64,000 nucleotides of DNA from Sympetrum striolatum. Taxonomy: Eukaryota > Arthropoda > Insecta > Odonata > Libellulidae. The first letter of the stretch is position 1. Every line of letters begins with the position of its first letter. Both the position numbers and the translations under genes were made by a program. The stretch spans positions 35,396,216-35,460,215 of the forward strand of contig OX388352.1 of assembly GCA_947579665.1 (NCBI GenBank). The letters are read 5' to 3'. Under the pieces are notes generated by a model that worked only from the letters and a program-made list of their open reading frames with translations, searched no databases and had not been told where the DNA came from. This document shows positions 15,001 to 30,000 of the stretch, piece after piece.

Positions 15001-18000
15001 AATCTTCCTATCTTGGGGTGGAGAAGATACCTTACCTATTCATCTACCCTCAAATCAATTATTTGAAGACCTAAATTTGGCCAAATTAAAGTCAATGTCT
15101 AGAATTATTTTATTAAAATTGATTTTAACAAAAAAGAATTATACTAAGAAGGAGTAAACCAACAAAATGGAGTTAAGGAAAAGCAGTCAAGTCAAGTCCC
15201 TCATAGAGAAAGTACCTGGCATGTGTGTGTATGGATCCTAAGATAGCATAGATAATATAGCAGTAGTATTTTTCTTGCTCAGCTAATATCACCACAGACA
15301 TATGGGCCCCCACCAGATATTGAATCAAAAAGGCAAACATATACTCACTAGGCTATGTGAGAGCATAATCTCAAGATAACCTTGTCTGAAAAGCTATTTA
15401 TTCTATTTTATATGAATGAATCTATTTATTTCCAAGGTAGAACAGACATAAAAGTTTGACAAGACTGGGATTCGAACTCGGACCTCCCAATTGCTGGTCA
15501 GTTGTTCTTAGTAGAGCACCTGACTGGCAAATGGGATGTCCGGCTTCGAGTCCTGTCTTGTCTGATTTTTTCATGTCTGTTCTCTCCTGAGAATTTTCCT
15601 AGTTGCACAGTGCATCCTGCAAAGTCATCTTTCATCTTTCCTTGAATCTATTGACTTTACATATTCATAAATAAACAAAGAGGAAACATTTTTATCCATG
15701 ATGTTGTAGCCAAGGCTGGATAGAAATGTTGGTGGGTAATATGTTCAACTTTGATAAAATAAGTCTCTTGATCAATTGCCGTTGGAGTCCATGATGTTGA
15801 AACTTCACCATCAAAAATGAGAAGCTAACAAACCAGCTTATCTGGTACTATCTAAAATTATTAGTGGATCCATTTTAGTCTAGACATGCCAATAATATGG
15901 CTTAGGTGTCAAAGTGCTGACCACCAGTCATCTATTATATATATGGCTTGGCTAGGCCTTTATTGTTGCATTGCATCAATTTGATGCTCTCTTACCGTAA
16001 TTATTGGTTATGAACTGGAGATATTTAGGTAAATCTTTGGCTTCTGAAATTTTTTGTTTGTATGTTGAAATCAAAGCAAAAGTTGTTTTGATCTCAAGTA
16101 AATCTAATAGACGTAGATTCCTTTGTTTAGTCATAATATTACGCTAATCATTCGCATTTCCATGAGACTGATTTCCCCAAGCCTCATGCCATGTAGCCTT
16201 GACTTGTCAAATATTGACTATACAAATTGATAGTTTAGTTGCATATATACATAACCCATAGATAAGAGAGAAATATTCCCTCCTGTTTCTGGATTAAATC
16301 TCTCATCCAACATTCTTTTAGCAGCAAAACTTAAATTGTAAATTTCCTCCATAATTAAACTATGTACATAATTGATTATTTTGAGGATCGATTCCATTAC
16401 CAGATACATATTTTACTTCATTTTAAGATACCAGGGAAACATGTTAAATCAAAGAATTATTTCACTCATCATTTGACTGTGTTGTAATAACTAAATTTAA
16501 ACTGAAGAGTAAGGAAATTAAGACGAAGGTATATAAGAGTCAACCTCATTTAGGTTACAAGTTAAAATATAACTCTAGTTATTAGCCCATAGGAATGAAA
16601 GGATAACTCAAATACTTATCTTAATTTAATGAAATAGAAAGTTAAAAGAAATGACATATTTATTCTGTTCAGCTCATACTCGCTTATTTTCTACAGAATA
16701 ATGACTTCTCAAAGTTTAATCCCAGGTTAAATATCTATTTAAAAATAACACTATGATAGTACAGAGAGTTATTAATGTATATTGCAGATTCCTAAAATGA
16801 AGTAGGAATCAAATGATTAGATAACTATGTCAAATGAATATATTATAGCATAATAATGCTAAAATGCTTATTCACCAAAACCTAGCCATTAACCTACTTA
16901 GTACTAAAGCTATAAATGCCTTCTGAGATCAGAACTAGATAGATAGCAGAAACAATATACAATGTATAAGGTAATACTTTTACTCTTATATGAAAAATTA
17001 TTTTAATATTGAGTACCAATAAGATAATAACCACATAAATTCACTTTATTCATTAAATTGAAAGAGATTTTAAAAGGAATGCAAATCCAATACAAATTTT
17101 ATACCACAAATCATAAATACTTGATGCTTTAAGAGAAGTAAGAAAAGAAAAAAGAATGATCTAAGCTATTCATTGATATTAAAATGTGATAGTTTCATAT
17201 TCATCTATGGAATGAATTCTACCATCACATTCTGTGAAAAATTTGACCATTTCTTATATTGAATTTCAACATAAGAAGTTAATGAAGTTTTCATAAGTTA
17301 AGAATTGCTTACTTGAACTTCTCCTCTTTCTTAGTATTAGATTAATAGAAACGATAGATGTAAAAGTAGATTGAAACATGTGACAGGCAAGGAAGAGATA
17401 TAAAAGCAACTTCTCCTTCCTCCCCCCAGCAAATGAGTCTAAAAAATAGATCCAGGCCTAGGAAATATTAACATCAGATTTTTTATCATTGAATTAATTT
17501 AGTAAATAACTGCATAAGCAGAAAGAAAAAATGCAGCGGTTGAAGATAAATAGAATGAAGATAATGCAGTGTTCTCCAAATTCGTCGAATGGAGTTTATG
17601 AGATGTTAATCAATTACTTAAAACTACAGATCAAAATGACAGAGTCATCTTCTAAAGTAAACTTATCTATAAAGCTAAAATTATTCAACCATTTTATTAA
17701 AATATAGCAATGAAATTTGGTCAGTGAAGATAGGGTTCATATACTCAATGATTCCCGCAAATACAGTGGTATGATGTTGATTGTGATGTAATATGAACAG
17801 AAGAGAAATCAACAACTACCAAACGTAAGATGAACGGTAAATATATTAAGGCTGTTTTTCTGAAACTGACCATTTCACATAGATTTTGACATTCTCTTAA
17901 ATAAAATATCAAATTGGATGAGTATAACACAGAAATGGATATATATATATATAGCCCATTTTCTCCATTACAACTTTCACGATATATCAAAATAACCTGC

Positions 18001-21000
18001 TGGTTGTACGGAATAAACCATAAAATAAGGAGATATTTTGAACCCTTTTCTCTGATCTCACCTTCTACGAAATTTATCTTCTTTACTCAAGGCCTCTTCC
18101 AACTGTATCTTCTCCTCACCCCTTAGATCATCGGGCATATTTTCTCCTCCACCAGCTTCAGAGTCAGGACCAACCAGAGGTTCCAGCTCTGATGCTCCTA
18201 GAGACAGCAACAGTCACATATTTTATGGGGATCTCCCTTCCAAGTGGCAGTATGAGGTAAATTAGAAGTCATCTATCAACTACACCATAATTATTTAATG
18301 GATCCTTCATTACTCCCACTATCATACCATCATAATGGAATCATGACTTTCTTAAATATTACTCTCATCTATGTATCCATTATTCATAAATATTAAATAA
18401 GTTCTGCACAGTAACGTCAACATTTATCAACAAGAACAATATTTTGGCATGGTGTATCATAATCCGTTGACGCCACACCTGTTCATGTTTGATTATTCAA
18501 TAAAGTTTAGCAGTTAAGTGAAAAAGTCGTAGTTAAAACATCACTATGAGTTTTTATATGTATGAGCAAGTATTTTCTTCAAGTTGTTTAGTAGTCATTA
18601 TCATTGAACGAATTAATGAAGGGCTCTTGTTTTTCTGTAACCCAGAATATTAACATGGTAAAGTGAAACATCTTTCTTTCAAATACTTTCTTCATTCACT
18701 TTTTGTATTTTCAAAAATTTTACTTCTATGATAAATACCATTAACCTTTTAGTATCCATTTCAATAAACATTTCAGATTTTTTTCTCCTAATGTGATTAT
18801 TCATCACCTTGGTCAGTTATGAATGCCACAAGCAATATTTTGCTTAACTTATAATATCTCATAAGTAATGATGAAGATTGAAAACCTTCAATTTCAGCTC
18901 CTAAGCTTCAATGTAACCAAGTTTAAGTTAAGGAATACTATAAAGCTAATTTCATATCAGACCAGATTTGAAATACCTTTTGGATCTTAAAGTAAATGAG
19001 TTATAAATAAACAATGTAAAAAGTCATGGGTATGATTTCTAGGAGCCCAAAAGATGCGTAATAATTCTAGTTATTGATACATTTCTGTATATATTACCTT
19101 ATTTGCTATATTTTAATATTAATTAAAGATAAATTATTCAACTATTTGAAAATGGATACATCATTTTTACTAATTAATATCCAAAATATATAATCACTAA
19201 AATTATAAATTTCATAATCGTCAATTGATTACTAAATATGTGATAACATATCCAGTAACCAAAATCAATTCCCTAATGTTAAATAACTAAATATATAAAC
19301 ACACTCCATCAGAAAATTTTTATGTATTATTTTATGATCTGACTTTTGCAAGCCAGAAAAACCATCAACATACTCCATACGAGATGATTTTTTAGAATCA
19401 AATTAGAGACTTTGTAAAGAATATTGTGAAACACCATATAAATTTTAACCAAGATTCAATTATTAAACAAAGATTGTTTAATCTATTCAGACAAAATTCT
19501 CCATTGGGTTTTCAACCCTCTAATCACTAATTTGCTGGAGGGAATCAGGCCCTATTGGCATCATAGCAGGCATAATTAACTCAGGGTAGCGGATCAAAGA
19601 AAAAAAGATGGTAACTTAATGTAGATTGTAAACTTGCATATGAGGAAACTCTTTAAACATTTCTAAGTTGCCCTAAAATCAATGATAGTGAACTAACGTT
19701 TTAGCAGCATCTGGACAAGGAAATAAAATAATGCAGCAATTAAAAGTTTGATGGGCTAAAGATAGTGTTATTTTTATGTTTTTCTCTAATCATGTCTTGC
19801 CATCATGATGGATCTGAGAAGGCAAAAGAACAAATAGTTAGCTGATCCAATAGCATTCACTCATTAGGTATAGGGTTCATTTCACCAAAAGAAACTAAAT
19901 ATGAACTTTATTAAAAATATTAACATGGTAAAGTGATCCGTCTTTCTTTCAAATACTTTCTTCATTCACTTTTTGTATTTTCAAAAATTTTACTTCTATG
20001 ATAAACTCCATTAACTTTTCGGTATCTATTTCAATAAACATTTCAGATTTTTTCTCCTAAGGTCCCTTGGTCAGTTATGAATGCCACAAGCAATATTTTG
20101 CTTAACTTATAATATCTCATAAGTAATGAAAAAGATGGAAAACCTTCATTTTCATCTCCTAAGCTTCAATGTAATCAAGTTAAGTTTAGGAATACTACAA
20201 AAGCTAATTTCATATTAGACCAAATTTGAGAGACCTTTTGGATGTTAAAGTAAATGAGTTATCAATTTACAGTGTAAAAAGCCATGGGTATGATTTCTAG
20301 GAGCCCAAAAGATGCGTAATAATTACATCCGGCAGGATCTTACAAAATATAAGATCCTGCTTGACCTTGCTTCCACTTTTTGGTCCTTTTAATACTTATT
20401 CTTATACTGACCATTCATTAGCAATCACTTGAATAAGTAGGTATTTGTGTAAACTCAGCAGAGAAAAGCAGACTTTCAACTCAGTGAGAAGAGATGACTT
20501 TGACTAAATGTTGCATAACCTCCTCAGTTGAAATTTGCTGTAACTATTGGACACTTCTTGTGCTATGTAACTGGATGATTGATATTTAAGAGCACTTCGA
20601 AATATAATTTGATCCCAAGAATCTTAATGGAATTCTTTAGCAGGTACTATGTGTATGAGAAGGAAAGTGCTCCTGCACTAGATTCATAAATGAAACATTC
20701 TCATCATTCCTAAGTAATCTGTAATCTAAGCAATGAAATTTTATTAACTCTGCTACCTTCAGAAATTATAAAAAATAAGACAGAAAATGAGTCTATTTTG
20801 TGGAATTTGATTATAATCCCAGGGGAAATTTTAATTGTTATTCACTAGTGTGAAAAAGATGAAAAGAAATATATCAACATGTAATGATGATGATGATTTT
20901 ATCGGCTTACTTAGGCCTCAAACTAGGAATATCCCATTAAGAAATTCTGGGCTGGTACTCTTTCAATGAGTTTCATTCACTGTACCTAAATGCAGTAAAA

Positions 21001-24000
21001 TACAAGTAATTTTCACATTTTTTCTTTTCATTAGATTAACCAAAAAGTATACAAGAAAATTCGTAGCAACAATAATATTAGATGATTTATCATATTTCAC
21101 TAGAATATGGAACTAAGTTGAGCGTTATAATTAATTACCTAAAAGGTCAAGGTTAACTTCTTACATGGATCATGTATCAGCGTACATTTATAAGCAAAAC
21201 CGAATAGTTCTTCTTGAAAATTAGTCAAAGCTCCCAGTTATGTTTTCTTTTTCGCATCTGTTCCGAAAAAAAATACGGAAGTGGTTTATCTCTCAAGTCA
21301 AGTGACCGCGTTTTTCTGCTAGAGAACAGATACGTCAAAAACAATGAAAATTACATTCTTTAAGGGAGAGATGACATAAGGAATCTTCGTAGACAATCAG
21401 GTGGTCTCGCGTGTTGCATGCATGCAAATAGTAAACATTTGTATTCTATATTTTAGTATTATTGTAAAAGTACATCGACAGCTGAGGTCATTCCGCACAT
21501 GTGGGCCCACACCGGGAATCGGATCTGGGACCGCCTCCACCGATGGATAACATGCTGCTTACTTGGTTATTTGGGAGTCCCATTTGTATTCTGATTGGAA
21601 TAAGTTAAACAGTGCATACACCCTATTTTTAAAAGACGAAGCAAATAGGAAAGTAAAGGTATACGCGTAAAGGAGTTACGCAAGTGAGAAATTACCCAAT
21701 AGGGTGTAAGATCCCCGGTACTCAGCCACTGAGCCGCTAACGTGGTTGTAGAACATGAATCGTCTCAAACTGTTACCATATAAAACCGACATTCAGCAAT
21801 AAAATTTCAGGGGTCCATGATTAGTTCTCAAATAGGGTGAAAAGAATAGGTGGATGGTTTTGCTGTCCATCCATTTCAGGGAGATGTGACCGAGGATTAA
21901 TTGGTTCTACTAGATGAATTCCGCTGCCTCATATATTATAGAGCTCCTATCAAATTTTTCGGAAGACAAGTGTGACGTAACGGGTTTTTCTGGAGTTCAC
22001 TCAATCATTAAAAGAGGGGAGACAGCTACAGTCTTGTATAGATGCAAGGGGAAAACGCGCAGGGCTAGTCTGTAACCATTCTGACAGCAGTGTTGTTACT
22101 CTATCTTATCAATATCATGTAATGATAACGTCACAATTATGATTTATGAAATTATAAATTTCTCTTTAAATCTATTCAAAAAATGCCCTCAGAAGAGAAA
22201 AATGTATGTTGCGTTGCTACACTTGACTTTCAGGCATCGCAAGAAATATCTGATAAATAGATGCTATGAATAGTTGATTCAAAACTGAATTTTTCCACAA
22301 ACGATGAGGGGCAGCAACATAATTGGAAAACAGGTCGTACGGGGCATGAAAACTTTGTCATACGCCTAAAGATGGGTATAGGATACATTTGTAGATGTAG
22401 ATAACTCAAAAATACAAAAGTCACCGAACGGTCGGCGTTGGATCAATTAAGGAAATGGACGGAAATGTGTATAATTAATGCAATGAAGCAAAAGAAATTC
22501 TCAAAATTTTGAAATGCCGCTTCCATAGGGAAATCCGTGCAAATGTGCTGAATATCCCAGAAGAAATGATATGAAAGTAACAAATGTTTGTGAAGTTTGG
22601 ACCATTTAAATAGAGAAATGTAATTTGTTTTATCTATAATTAACAATTTAATTACCGAAAATATACATTGTTCGCTTTGGCAATCTGTATCTATGACGGA
22701 TATATGCTGATATTTATCGAACTATTTCTGCTGTAAAAAAACAAAGATTTTTTAATTATACGTTTATCCGTAGTCGTCTTGAACAATATTAAAATTTTGT
22801 TTGATGGTAAAATGAAGATGTTTTCCGATGTTAAAATCGTTTCGAGAATGGGGTGGATATCTACCCCGTGTGACCACTGGTGTAAGTAAAACTCGCGCGA
22901 CTACCAAAGGGTAAACAGATAAACAAATAATAATTAGCAAAAATTTTATTGTAGTTCTATACTTCCAAAACATGAATCATTATCGTCATATAGTGATTCG
23001 CTTGCGTTTCAGTATTTTCTAATATACATTATATTGGAATATTTCCGAGAAAACTTCTTTTTAGCGAGGTTGGATTTTATAGATTATTGCTATAGGTGTG
23101 AATAAAACAAAGAGAAAAGTCAGGCTGAGATGGACTCGTGACCAGGCTGAATCTGGATACCTAATATCCATTTATAACACCGGGGCGAGTCAATCAAGTC
23201 AGTAAACATTCATCCGTAATCGAAGCTTTAAATGATTCTATCCCCTAAGGGAAATCCGTTGGAAAATCACGACAAATGACCTGCTTCGAACTTCAGTCTT
23301 TCCCATCAGCTAGAACATTCAGGTCAGAATTTACACTCCAACGTGCACGGTGACCACGTGAACCCCATTTTGAATCACTACACGCTAGCTTTAAATCAAC
23401 GGATATTCATGCCCCTAGCAAGGCATACAAGGTCCAACACCATCGGAATATTAACTGAATAGCTGAAATTCTCATTCACGGAACATATAGTTCGATGAGA
23501 AATAGTCGAATTTTAGGAAAAATAGAGAATGGATGATGTGGAAATCGAGAGTCATCAATATTCAGTTGGATACTCTCGAGCTGAACAGCAGGAGTTCCTC
23601 TCTATGTGTTGGCAGTTCCGTCGGCAACTATTGAGCCGGAGGTAACATCGCTAGGCCTGGGGCTGACGTAGTACTAGGTAACACTCAAATTAGGGTCAAA
23701 AGACCACTCATAGTGGAGGTATTCATACATTTTATAAACGAACTAAAATCTGCACTCGAAAAACATCCAAATCCAAATAAATAACTGCAAAAACATTCGA
23801 TACCCAGAAAAGGTCAAATCAAAAGGTTTTGTCCACTTCACCTCTCCGTGGTATTGTTGGTGAAAATTGATAAAACCTCAACTGAACAGAACCTTGTTTT
23901 CCGTTCATGAGTGTCAATAATTGACTGAAAAATTAGAGATGAAACTTAAGAGTACTGCAAACCGAGAAGCCAAAAAATAAAATTAGAGAACAAAAACAAC

Positions 24001-27000
24001 TTTTTCCTTGCACATTATTAAGCATTATTTGTATCAAGCGGTCATTTAATATCTTCGAAAGCGTTCTTCCCTTTCAATGCTTAGTAAATAAAAAAATATT
24101 TTTCGTTTCAAGACCTGAATGCTTTTATCGAGTACGCTTCTATTTGAAATATATCTCCATATAAATTTTAGTCAACTCCTTTTGAGAAAGTTTCATCAAA
24201 TTTCCTTAGCTGTACTTCTGGGTTGTTCAGAGGAACAGAAGATCATCCTAGTTTCAGCAAAAATAATAAAAATGGTCCCAGTGAAAACATTTTACCACTC
24301 ACGTAACGATTTAAATAGCTGTGTTCTCAAGATAACTTCGTGGATCAAAATAATTTCGTTGATGTTTCACGAGAATGTTTACACGACTTCAATAGCTTTT
24401 GAAAATAGGGAAGATTATCATATGAACATACTGAAAATACAACAATCTCTATAAGTGCAATTTTTGTCTACAACTACAGTGGCTTAAATGGTAGCTTTCC
24501 ATTAATATGCACCAAAGAAAGGGATTAACTTACATTCAATGGATTCCATGGTTACAGATTGAATTAAAATAATTGACGTTTGAAACCAAGAAGGGCGCCT
24601 TCACCGTGGCAAAACAACGAAGTGAATGGCGAATTACGGACCAGTATTTTATCTCAGTCGAACATCAGATAGAAAGACAAAGATTCACTTCGACAGGATT
24701 CCACGTAGAGACGGAATCAATATGTATAAAACAGAGGTTTTCGCCGATTCCCTACAAATGCCGTATGTGGCAGACGGTGGGAGATTTTTAAGGCTTCCAT
24801 CTATTTTCGAGATAATGGAATATGCTCGCCGATTATAATTTCTGATTGTAATGAAAATCTGCAAAAGTAATCCAAGTTTTTGTGCCCTACATACTAAAAT
24901 ACTTTGATTTAAAATCGTACAAATATGCCTAAGCTGCAGGAATAAACAATTTCGCTTCGACTTGATAGCTCCTATTGAATTAGTTAGTAAATAAACTTCA
25001 CTGAATAAGGCGAGGTGTCGTGGTAATCCATAATGGAAAGAATCTAAGAAAGATTTGTACTTTTACCACAAATTAATTTTTTACAAATAACAGTAACACG
25101 ACCGGTTATGACGATTAATCGTTGAAACCGGTCGTGTTACTGTTATTTGTAAAACATTAATATGTGGTAAAAGTACAAATCTTTCTTAGATTCTTTCCAT
25201 AGTAAGTAAATATTTGCATTGATAATGTAAATTGGGTAATTCATTATCCATCATGGAAAAAAGTCATTCTATGATATTAGTTTCTTTTATTAACTGAAAA
25301 CAATAGTCAACAATCTACCACTGAAAAATGGATTTACTATTAGACGTAAACTGAAGTCCTTCTTCCCGAAGGGACCGTGTCCAAAAGAGTGCCCGAAAGA
25401 CGATTCTGGTGGAGTATTTATTAAGTTACATAATTTAGACGTCAATATCTAGTTTAGAGTATTTTTCCCACTAACAAAAACTGATAGAAATAATTTGCTT
25501 TACCCATTAAACAATGTTTTTAGAAAATGGTATGAATGGATGAATTCATGGTAAATATTAATATTTATCTATTTATACAGAGAACGGGTAATGTAAAAAT
25601 TTACTTTTTAGCATCTCAGCACGTAAAATTTTACTTTCTACTGGAGAGTTTGATCTGAACTTTGGTCCTGGGAATTACGATAGTCTAAATAAGAGCTTGA
25701 TTCTGAGTATTTGTTAAAGTCATTCAATCATTTCCCGACAAATGTGACAAAATAGCTTTTCCATAAATTATTTTAGCTAATTCATATTTTACACTGAACA
25801 GGAACTCCCTCTTTAGATATTAACTTTATAATATTTCTTCATTTAGTCTCTTGTATTAACGCATAAGCAGCAGTAGTGAGCATCTCGGTCGATTCCGCTC
25901 GTATGACGCATTTCTATCGCTGTCAAACGCAATGTCGCACAGACGCTTGACGACAGATCAATCGATTGAGTTTATGGTCGAATTATTTCTTTGGAATTGA
26001 CAATACAGCTTGCACCACCCATTCGGTCTCCCACGGGTCCATCCAGTAAATGATGAGGGACTGCAAGTTTTCTAAGTAGGCGATCTCGAAAATTGAAAAT
26101 CTGCAAAGGCAGGGGGTCGCAGGTACCCTAGTTTATTATAGTAAAAGTACCATGGTAAATTGCAACTTCTACATTTAAAATTTTTCAACTCTCACAGGTT
26201 AGGCTTATAATAATAAAACTTTGATGGTATCTTTCATCGAAAAACCCATTGTCGGCATCAGGGGCAAGTGAAAACACGTAAAAAGGATAAATTAGCCATC
26301 CCGGAAGTAATGATAGCACATAATTGGCTAAAGAGCTGAAGCATGTGTGCGGGATTGAGGGTTAAGGACTGAATGATTAATATTATACTACACTATTTAT
26401 ATTCAGTAGATGAAGATTAGAAGTTTTGAAGGAACATAAAGAAAAAATCCTTTAATTAACGAAAAGATGTAACTGGATACTGATGGAAACAGGGAATATA
26501 TAATAAAAGGTAAAAATTCTCCTTCCTGATCAAAGAGGAATATTTTATAACATTTCAAAAATTGCAAATAGCACTTTCAATTTGGATCAAATTGATCCAT
26601 GTTGTACTCCGGGTAAAATCGAAAATGCTACTCAATTTCAGGAAAGTTCAACAATATCAGATATAATATGTTGTAGTTCCAAGAATTCTACTAACTACAT
26701 GTTGTAGTCCCAAAAAATTTTAACAATCTGCCTGACTACATGCACCGTCTCAATACTATGTCTGAGGTGAAGTAGAATATGAAAAACTCATATACGACTG
26801 ATTGGCGAAATAAATTACGCATTTGGAGCACCTTCTGATGATCTAAAGCTCAGGGGGGCTCGAAAGTTCGAAATTTCGTATTATTTTTGTTTTGTAAGCC
26901 ATTTACTGGCAGATTTTGTACTTTTTATGTATTTAATATTGTCTCTCTATGTATATCATAATTTATTCTCTTTATGACTATCAAAGATATTAACTCTGAA

Positions 27001-30000
27001 AGAAAATAAAATGTTGTCAGATACCCTGACTAAACTGACTGTGAGACCAAAACTAACAAAGAATTTTGAATCGACCCCAGTTTCGACCAGGTATCATTAG
27101 CGATGATTCGCCTACGTAGGTGCATCGCAATTTGACTATAATTATTTATAATTAACAATTACCAAAACATAGTTCATAGCGTAAAAAAATTAGAAGTGCC
27201 CTTGAATTATAAAATGCTAAAGCCGTTAGATGGATGTTACAGAGCTTCCGTGCGGCGACCATTAATGAGTAGTATTTTTGTAGCCCCTGAAGATGATAGT
27301 ACGTATTGGACCCTTCTCTGTACGGTGGTTTCTACCAGAGGTTCACCTTTGTCTTGTATTCTTATTCTTTAACGTGAAATAGTTTTGAGCAAAATGTATA
27401 AAGTGTTACAATAAATAATTAGGGATGTTCCGGATAGTGGTGAAGCACTAGTAGAGCCTTAACTTTATAAACTAGTCCAGTTAATCGTAACTGTCCCCCA
27501 TCAATCATCAACCAAGATAGAACTGAAAACAGAAGACTCTATATATCTGCATCGAGAACAACTGAGGATATTGAACTGGAATGTAACCAAAAACGAATAT
27601 CCCCAGGGGTGGATTTTCGCAAATAAATTTCACCTATAGCTTTAGGAGACCTTAGAAGTAAGGGATTACGGACTATGGAATGGAATCGTTCGATACTTCA
27701 TCATGAGAGAGCTTTGTACGCTGCATTTCCTTAGTTAAAAGTAGTAGCCATAGTCACTGAAGCCTGAAATACGTACTCTCGAATGAAGTTCGAATGTTAA
27801 ATGAGATGTGTTCACCAAATCATGTTGTTGCAAATGCTATATTACGGTCATTTCCATGGCATAACGATTGATAGTTAAGGGAATGACAGTATGTCAGATA
27901 TTCAAGGTTTTCACGATATGGATGGTGATGTTATTCTTAATCCTCTTATTGGCAAAGAACCTTGAGAAATTAACTTCTAGGATAATCACGTGATCGTACA
28001 AGTTTACGTAATGTGGAAGCCTAACAAGAGTGGAATTTTCTCGCTGAATTGTATCAGTCCAGAAGCTGCCTGGCATTTTAAAAGTCAATTCTCAATTGAG
28101 CCGCTTTTGTGCGAGTCTATAAGCCACTTTGATGGCTTAAAATATGTCTTCTAAAGACGCCGGCTCCTTTCAAGCAGGGACATGGGAAAAGAAATTATTA
28201 TATTCACGTGGATAGCTAAATATGTCTAGGTTACCATCTGTAGAGTAGAAATGCACGTTTAATATCGCCATGGCAATCCTTGAATAGAAACCTCACATCG
28301 TCTTCCAAAGAACAGTGAAGCCTGCTAGAGTTAAAGATTCATCCAATTTAACGGCGTGAAAGACGTTCTTCGAACTAGCACCTCTGCAATAGACTCGAAA
28401 AATTTTCAAGCTGTAAAATACGCAATTACGTTCACAGAACTGTTAATTATGTAACACTTATCCAATAGTAACGTTTTCGATGTTTATTTTAGACTATCCG
28501 CGATTTTGCGAAGACTATCTCAAAAGCCGTAATGGGCATAGCCTCGCCAATAGAGGGTTAATCTATCTTCCCATTTATCAAAAGATTCAGCGCTGCAATT
28601 CATCAATTCATATCTACAACAGGCTGATACATATTTTTAAACCGAATAAATACGGCGAAAACATGGAAATTATGGATGATATAAAGAATGATAGTTTCAT
28701 CATTGTTCCTTCGGATAAAATGTGAATTATATTGAATATTTATCGTACATAATATCGATTTTAGCAAGAAAAAAGAGTGTAATGCGATGATCTAGCAGTT
28801 ATTATTCGATGAAAAGAGCGTAATTCAATAATACTTGATTTGTAGCTTTTCCTTGAGTTGATCCAAAACTGTTATGCAAAACATTTGGCAATGATGACAT
28901 GGACGTTTATCACGACAGAACGACTAGGTCAAGTGATTTTGAGCGATCAGCACCAAAGACTAAGAATTATTATAAGCAGAATCGATGACCCAAGATGAGA
29001 TGTGATGAGATACAGGACAAAGGACGAAAATAGCCAGAAAGACAAGAATCGATATTGAACATCAATGGTACATTCAAGTGTGTTCATCGTGACTTACATT
29101 CAGGATGTGCTTCGATGAAACGGAAGGTAAAGAGCAGTTACAAAAGAAGTGTTTAAAGGTGAAGTAAGAGCGTTTTGCTTGAAGTTGGATAAAAGTGGTG
29201 CGACAATTCAAGGGTACAAAAGGTGAACTTTATGAAAAACGAGAAGCATTCCTTCATTCTCGATTCTTTAATTCCTCGTTTCACCCATTCATTTTCTAAC
29301 GCCGATCAATTACGAAGGGACGTCTTGATGAAACGCCATTGAACACTAAATTAGCGAGAAAAACAGATAACGGAAAATATCATACTGAGATAAAATACTG
29401 TGTTTCGGTGCCTACTAGTCTTATATATTGAATTGATTATTTCATAAATTTAGCGTTACGTATGAGGAAGAAATTGATTCACTTCGCAATGCCTATATCA
29501 GGTAGTAGTTAGTTTAAAAGTGCTTCGATCACTGAGTCCATTTCTTACATGGGCCCCACCGGGATTTGAATCCGTGACTGCCTACCCTAAGGGCAGGCGT
29601 TTTAAACACTCGGCTATCCGAGGCTGATTCTTAATATCTAGCAGATATTTGGTCAGGCATCTGCTGTAGATAACAATCGATCACTCTCGATTTTATTCAC
29701 TTGAATTTTACAATATAAATTAGAAAATTTTCAGCACCCTGGGATACAATCAAAGAAGGAGAAAATTCTAAGACAAATAATCAAATATAATATGCATAAT
29801 TTTCGATAAATAAGGGAATAAAATTGCCCCAATTTTTTTAAAGTTGTTAATTCGAGTTTTAGTAGTCAAATAATATCATGCACACGACAAAAGACTTAGG
29901 GCAAGATAGAAACGTGTATTCGATATCACTTCCTCCTTAAATAAAGTGTTGCATAATAGATATACATCGAATATATAAATATACAAGAATTGAATCCGGG

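Noticed and set aside
24573..24838. Two overlapping plus-strand ORFs
   Set aside because: Overlapping frames of 70 codons with no family resemblance, inside an intron.
29553..29624. tRNA gene
   Set aside because: T stem has mismatches, the anticodon would be UUA, and the downstream sequence matches a SINE body at another locus.
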